A stretch of DNA of 64,000 nt from Planctomycetota bacterium (lineage in GTDB: Bacteria > Planctomycetota > UBA1135 > JACQFD01), in NCBI GenBank assembly GCA_016200225.1, contig JACQFD010000022.1, positions 111,362 through 175,361 on the forward strand, read 5' to 3'. Numbering within the stretch: position 1 is the first letter of the stretch; each line of letters begins with the position of its first letter. This document shows, in pieces, positions 61,126 to 64,000 of the stretch. The notes below the pieces were generated by a model, which did no database searches, was not told the DNA's origin, and saw only the letters and a list, made by a program, of their open reading frames with translations. The translations under genes were made by a program, and so were the position numbers.

Positions 61126-64000
61126 ATGAGCAACGCGATGAACTCTGGCGAGAACCCGGAAACGAGCGAAAACGCGAGCGCCGCAACGGCGGAGACGCCA
61201 CCGGATCCGGCGAAGCAGCGGAACGCGGGCACGGCCGCCCGCTTGGAGATCGCCGGCGACGGCGGGGCTCTGCGGCTTTCGGACATTCTTAATGAAGAGC
61301 TTTTCAGTATTCACGGACCGGCCGGCGCGGCGGATCTCTCTTCGATCGTCGACGAAAACGAGCGACGGCTGAAAATAATAACTAAATTTCACGAATACAA
61401 TCGTCGAAGCCCGCGCACGGCGCTCTGTCTTTCCGGCGGCGGCATCCGAAGCGCGACGTTTTGTCTCGGCGTTCTTCAGGGGCTCGCGACGCGAAAGTTA
61501 TTATTACAATTTGATTATTTGTCGACGGTTTCGGGCGGCGGTTATATCGGAAGCTGGCTCTCGAAATGGATGCAGTTGGATCCGCGCGGCGTCGACGAAG
61601 TCGAAAGAAGCCTCGGAAAATTTAACAGAAAGGAAGCCATAAATCCGGAGCAGAAACCCATCGCGTTCGTTCGCAACTACGGCAATTTTCTGATCCCGCG
61701 GCTCGGATTGTTTTCCGCGGACGCGTTTGCGGGATTGAGCGCGACGATCCGGAATATGATTATTAATTGGCTCGTGTTGCTGCCGGTTCTCATGGCCGCG
61801 CTGCTCCTGCCTAATATTCTTTATGAGGCGTTGATGGCGCTCGCGGCGCCCGGCGGAAATGTTTCGAGCGTTTGGGAGGCGATCGCGCCGTTGGGAGCGT
61901 GGCTCGCCGGGATTGTCGCGCTTGTTTTTTTATTAGTTTTTCTTCCGAGCCATTCGAAGGTTCAACGTCAATTCGGCGACAGGCAATTTTTACTAAGAAT
62001 CATGCTGCCGCTGTCGGCGACCATTATTCTTTGCATGGTATTCGAAGTCATTTCGCTGGGAAATCCCAATTCCTTTTTTCACGCGCTCGTTCGACAACTA
62101 TGGGGCAACGAGTTCCTCGTATTTGTCATTCCGGCGCTGGCGGTGCATATTATTGCATTTTTCATATCGAAAGCGTTCGGGTCCGCGGCGACAACCTTGA
62201 ATTTTATTGCATTTTGCATTTCGGGCATTTTCACGGGCGCGCTCACGTGGACGGCCACGACCCTGGTTCCCCCGATTATTAATGATGAGCACGGCGGCGT
62301 CTTGTGCGAGCTTCTGGGCCTTCAACCGCGGCAGAATCTTCGTTTGTATACATGCGTGTTTCCGACGGTCATGGCGATCGAATTCTGGCTCGCGTACACC
62401 GTCTATATTTTGGTCAACGATTTAAGGAATCATAAACACTCGCAGACCGACCGCGAATGGTGGGCGCGCGCGGGCGGCTGGATGGTCGCGATCGCATTCG
62501 TTTGGACGATCGGCGCGGGGATCGCCGTCTTCCACGACGAAATCTTCGATCGAATGAATATATTAACGAAAACGACGATCGGTGCCGTCGGCGGAATGGC
62601 CGGAATCGCGACGACGATTCTCGGATTTAGCAAGAAAACGTCGGCGAAGGGAGGTAAACAATCCAAATCGATCCTTGCGCCGGCTCACAAGATACTAACG
62701 ATCGTGGGAGTTCTGTTTCTTGTAACGATTCTTGCGGCGCTGTCGCACGCGATCGGCGAATGGGCCCACGCGGAGTTTTGGAATGGCGACAGCGGCGATC
62801 ACGCGGGGCTTGGATTGATATATTTAATGATCGTAGGCACAATGCTAATATTATCGCTCGCCGTGAGTTTTGTCGTCGGCGTCAATCGTTATTCATTACA
62901 TTCGGTCTACGGCATGCGGTTGGGTCGCGCATTCCTCGGCGCGTCGAACAATGAACGCAAAGCGGACGTATTCACGAATTTCGATCCCGACGATAATATT
63001 GATTTCTCGAAAATCTGGCCCGGTACGGTTTCCGCGGAGTGCAATCGCTCGAAACGCCCGTTTCATATCATAAATACCGCGCTGAATGTTCGAATTCTGG
63101 ACGACGACGAACTGTCGTGGCAGCAGCGAAAGGCCGCATCGTTTACAATGAGCCCATTGCATTGCGGCAGCCATTGGATCGGATATCGGGAAACAAAAAA
63201 CTACGGATCGAAAGATGGCATTTCGCTCGCACGCGCGATGACCATTTCGGGCGCGGCGGCGAGCCCCAACATGGGTTATCACTCCTCGCCAACGGTTACA
63301 TTCCTCCTGACTCTTTTTAATATTCGCCTCGGCTCGTGGCTTCCGAATCCCGGAACAGCGGCCTTGCCGCGACAGAATCGCCATGAACCTAAATTTCCAT
63401 TATCTATAATATTCCGCGAATTATTCGGACTCACGAGCCGGAAAGACAAATATATTTACCTTTCCGACGGAGGGCATTTCGAAAACCTCGGTCTTTACGA
63501 AATGGCGCTGCGCCGCTGCGCGAAAATCGTCGTCGTCGACTCCGGGGAGGACGGCGGCCGCCAGTTCGAGGATCTCGGCAACGCGATTCGTAAGATTCGC
63601 GTCGATCTCGGAATTGTAATCGAATTCGAAGGTATCAATTTCGACGCGGGCGGCGCGGCCGGCAAGATCGACGCGAAGTCCACGAGGTGCGCGATCGGTA
63701 AAATTCACTATTCATCGATCGACGGTCCCGATGCGACGGAAGGAACGATCATTTATATCAAGCCGACGCTGCACGGCGCGGAGTCGCCGGACGTGCTCAA
63801 TTATTGGAAACAATTCCCCGACTTTCCGCACCAGTCGACCGCCGACCAGTTTTTCGACGAACCTCAATTTGAAAGCTATAGAAAACTCGGCAAAAAAACC
63901 GTCGACGAAATCTGCGGAGATGTCGACGGAGTCTGGACGATCGACGCGCTGCAACAGGCCGCGAATCAATATATCAAAAACAAACAGAGCCCGGCGGTCC
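61126..64000 (+). CDS. patatin-like phospholipase with internal membrane segments (partial)
   Basis: Starts at the ATG at 61126 (AGGAG 6 nt upstream) and runs off the right edge after 958 codons. The patatin site is split: SGGGIRSATFCLGVLQGL (oxyanion loop) and TVSGGGYIGSW with nucleophile Ser136 near the N terminus, and SDGGHFENLGLYEM with catalytic Asp781 far downstream. Between them, about residues 200-585, are about ten hydrophobic helices, for example MIINWLVLLPVLMAALLL, LAGIVALVFLLVFLPS and ILSLAVSFVVGVN. This is the layout of large membrane-embedded patatin-like proteins of unknown substrate. The N-terminal 100 residues are variable. Confidence 0.85.
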   Translation, partial: MSNAMNSGENPETSENASAATAETPPDPAKQRNAGTAARLEIAGDGGALRLSDILNEELFSIHGPAGAADLSSIVDENERRLKIITKFHEYNRRSPRTALCLSGGGIRSATFCLGVLQGLATRKLLLQFDYLSTVSGGGYIGSWLSKWMQLDPRGVDEVERSLGKFNRKEAINPEQKPIAFVRNYGNFLIPRLGLFSADAFAGLSATIRNMIINWLVLLPVLMAALLLPNILYEALMALAAPGGNVSSVWEAIAPLGAWLAGIVALVFLLVFLPSHSKVQRQFGDRQFLLRIMLPLSATIILCMVFEVISLGNPNSFFHALVRQLWGNEFLVFVIPALAVHIIAFFISKAFGSAATTLNFIAFCISGIFTGALTWTATTLVPPIINDEHGGVLCELLGLQPRQNLRLYTCVFPTVMAIEFWLAYTVYILVNDLRNHKHSQTDREWWARAGGWMVAIAFVWTIGAGIAVFHDEIFDRMNILTKTTIGAVGGMAGIATTILGFSKKTSAKGGKQSKSILAPAHKILTIVGVLFLVTILAALSHAIGEWAHAEFWNGDSGDHAGLGLIYLMIVGTMLILSLAVSFVVGVNRYSLHSVYGMRLGRAFLGASNNERKADVFTNFDPDDNIDFSKIWPGTVSAECNRSKRPFHIINTALNVRILDDDELSWQQRKAASFTMSPLHCGSHWIGYRETKNYGSKDGISLARAMTISGAAASPNMGYHSSPTVTFLLTLFNIRLGSWLPNPGTAALPRQNRHEPKFPLSIIFRELFGLTSRKDKYIYLSDGGHFENLGLYEMALRRCAKIVVVDSGEDGGRQFEDLGNAIRKIRVDLGIVIEFEGINFDAGGAAGKIDAKSTRCAIGKIHYSSIDGPDATEGTIIYIKPTLHGAESPDVLNYWKQFPDFPHQSTADQFFDEPQFESYRKLGKKTVDEICGDVDGVWTIDALQQAANQYIKNKQSPAV

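Overview
The window is chromosomal DNA from a GC-rich, probably Gram-negative bacterium. It lies at or next to the replication origin: gyrB, a DciA-like gene, dnaN and dnaA run leftward from about 4.0 kb to the left edge, and gyrA, parA, parB and two parS-like palindromes lie within 31 kb. RecF is absent between dnaN and gyrB. A complete bacillithiol pathway, RNase HIII, a coenzyme-B12-type ribonucleotide reductase, MurJ, long secreted proteins, HEAT and M16 proteins, and a large HPr-fusion protein would fit a Planctomycetota-like or other PVC/Acidobacteria-type lineage. That placement is inference, not proof. No rRNA, tRNA, CRISPR array, insertion sequence or prophage was recognised. The only long gene-free stretch (2045-2509) is the dnaA-dnaN intergenic region, the best oriC candidate.

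Layout. 1-3934: gyrB (partial), dciA-like, dnaN, oriC candidate, dnaA, all minus strand. 4.1-12.7 kb: one compact minus-strand array in which a group-2 sigma factor leads hemW, pyrF, bshC, bshB1, parA, bshA and a NifS/IscS desulfurase. The spacing is 0-40 nt and overlaps are common. The array ends in a terminator-like hairpin just before a good sigma-70-type promoter for dnaA. 12.8-18.4 kb: an HPr-domain fusion protein, a phosphoesterase, a membrane protein, acylphosphatase, parB flanked by parS-like sites, a membrane-anchored cyclophilin and a lipoprotein. 18.5-31.3 kb, plus strand: HNH nuclease, two large secreted proteins, an acyltransferase, rnhC, a beta-CASP nuclease, dapF, an M48 protease and gyrA. 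31.4-40.6 kb: sialidase-like protein, SGNH hydrolase, murJ, nrdJ, a tiny Arg-rich ORF with a strong terminator, a polytopic membrane protein and small proteins. 40.7-49.9 kb: an HDOD-HEAT-PilB set, DedA, RluA-type pseudouridine synthase, rpsU and a RecD2-like helicase. 49.9-64 kb: HD hydrolase, thioredoxin-like protein, YceH, an ECF sigma factor with a membrane partner and a Wzz-like coiled-coil protein, ABC-F, an M16 protease, an unknown secreted protein, and a patatin-like lipase with internal membrane segments that runs off the right edge.

Most interesting points: parA sits inside a bacillithiol operon while parB lies 8.6 kb away between two parS-like palindromes, one of them a 26-bp perfect palindrome at a convergent gene junction. 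There is an HPr domain on a 350-residue helical extension. hemW has no ATG/GTG/TTG start. The oriC-region DNA has a near-perfect ribosome site leading into a short ORF whose frame is then interrupted only by TAG codons. A TACA/TGTA-centred AT-rich word bias is threaded through otherwise GC-rich genes. Coordinates and motifs were read by eye; no homology search was run.
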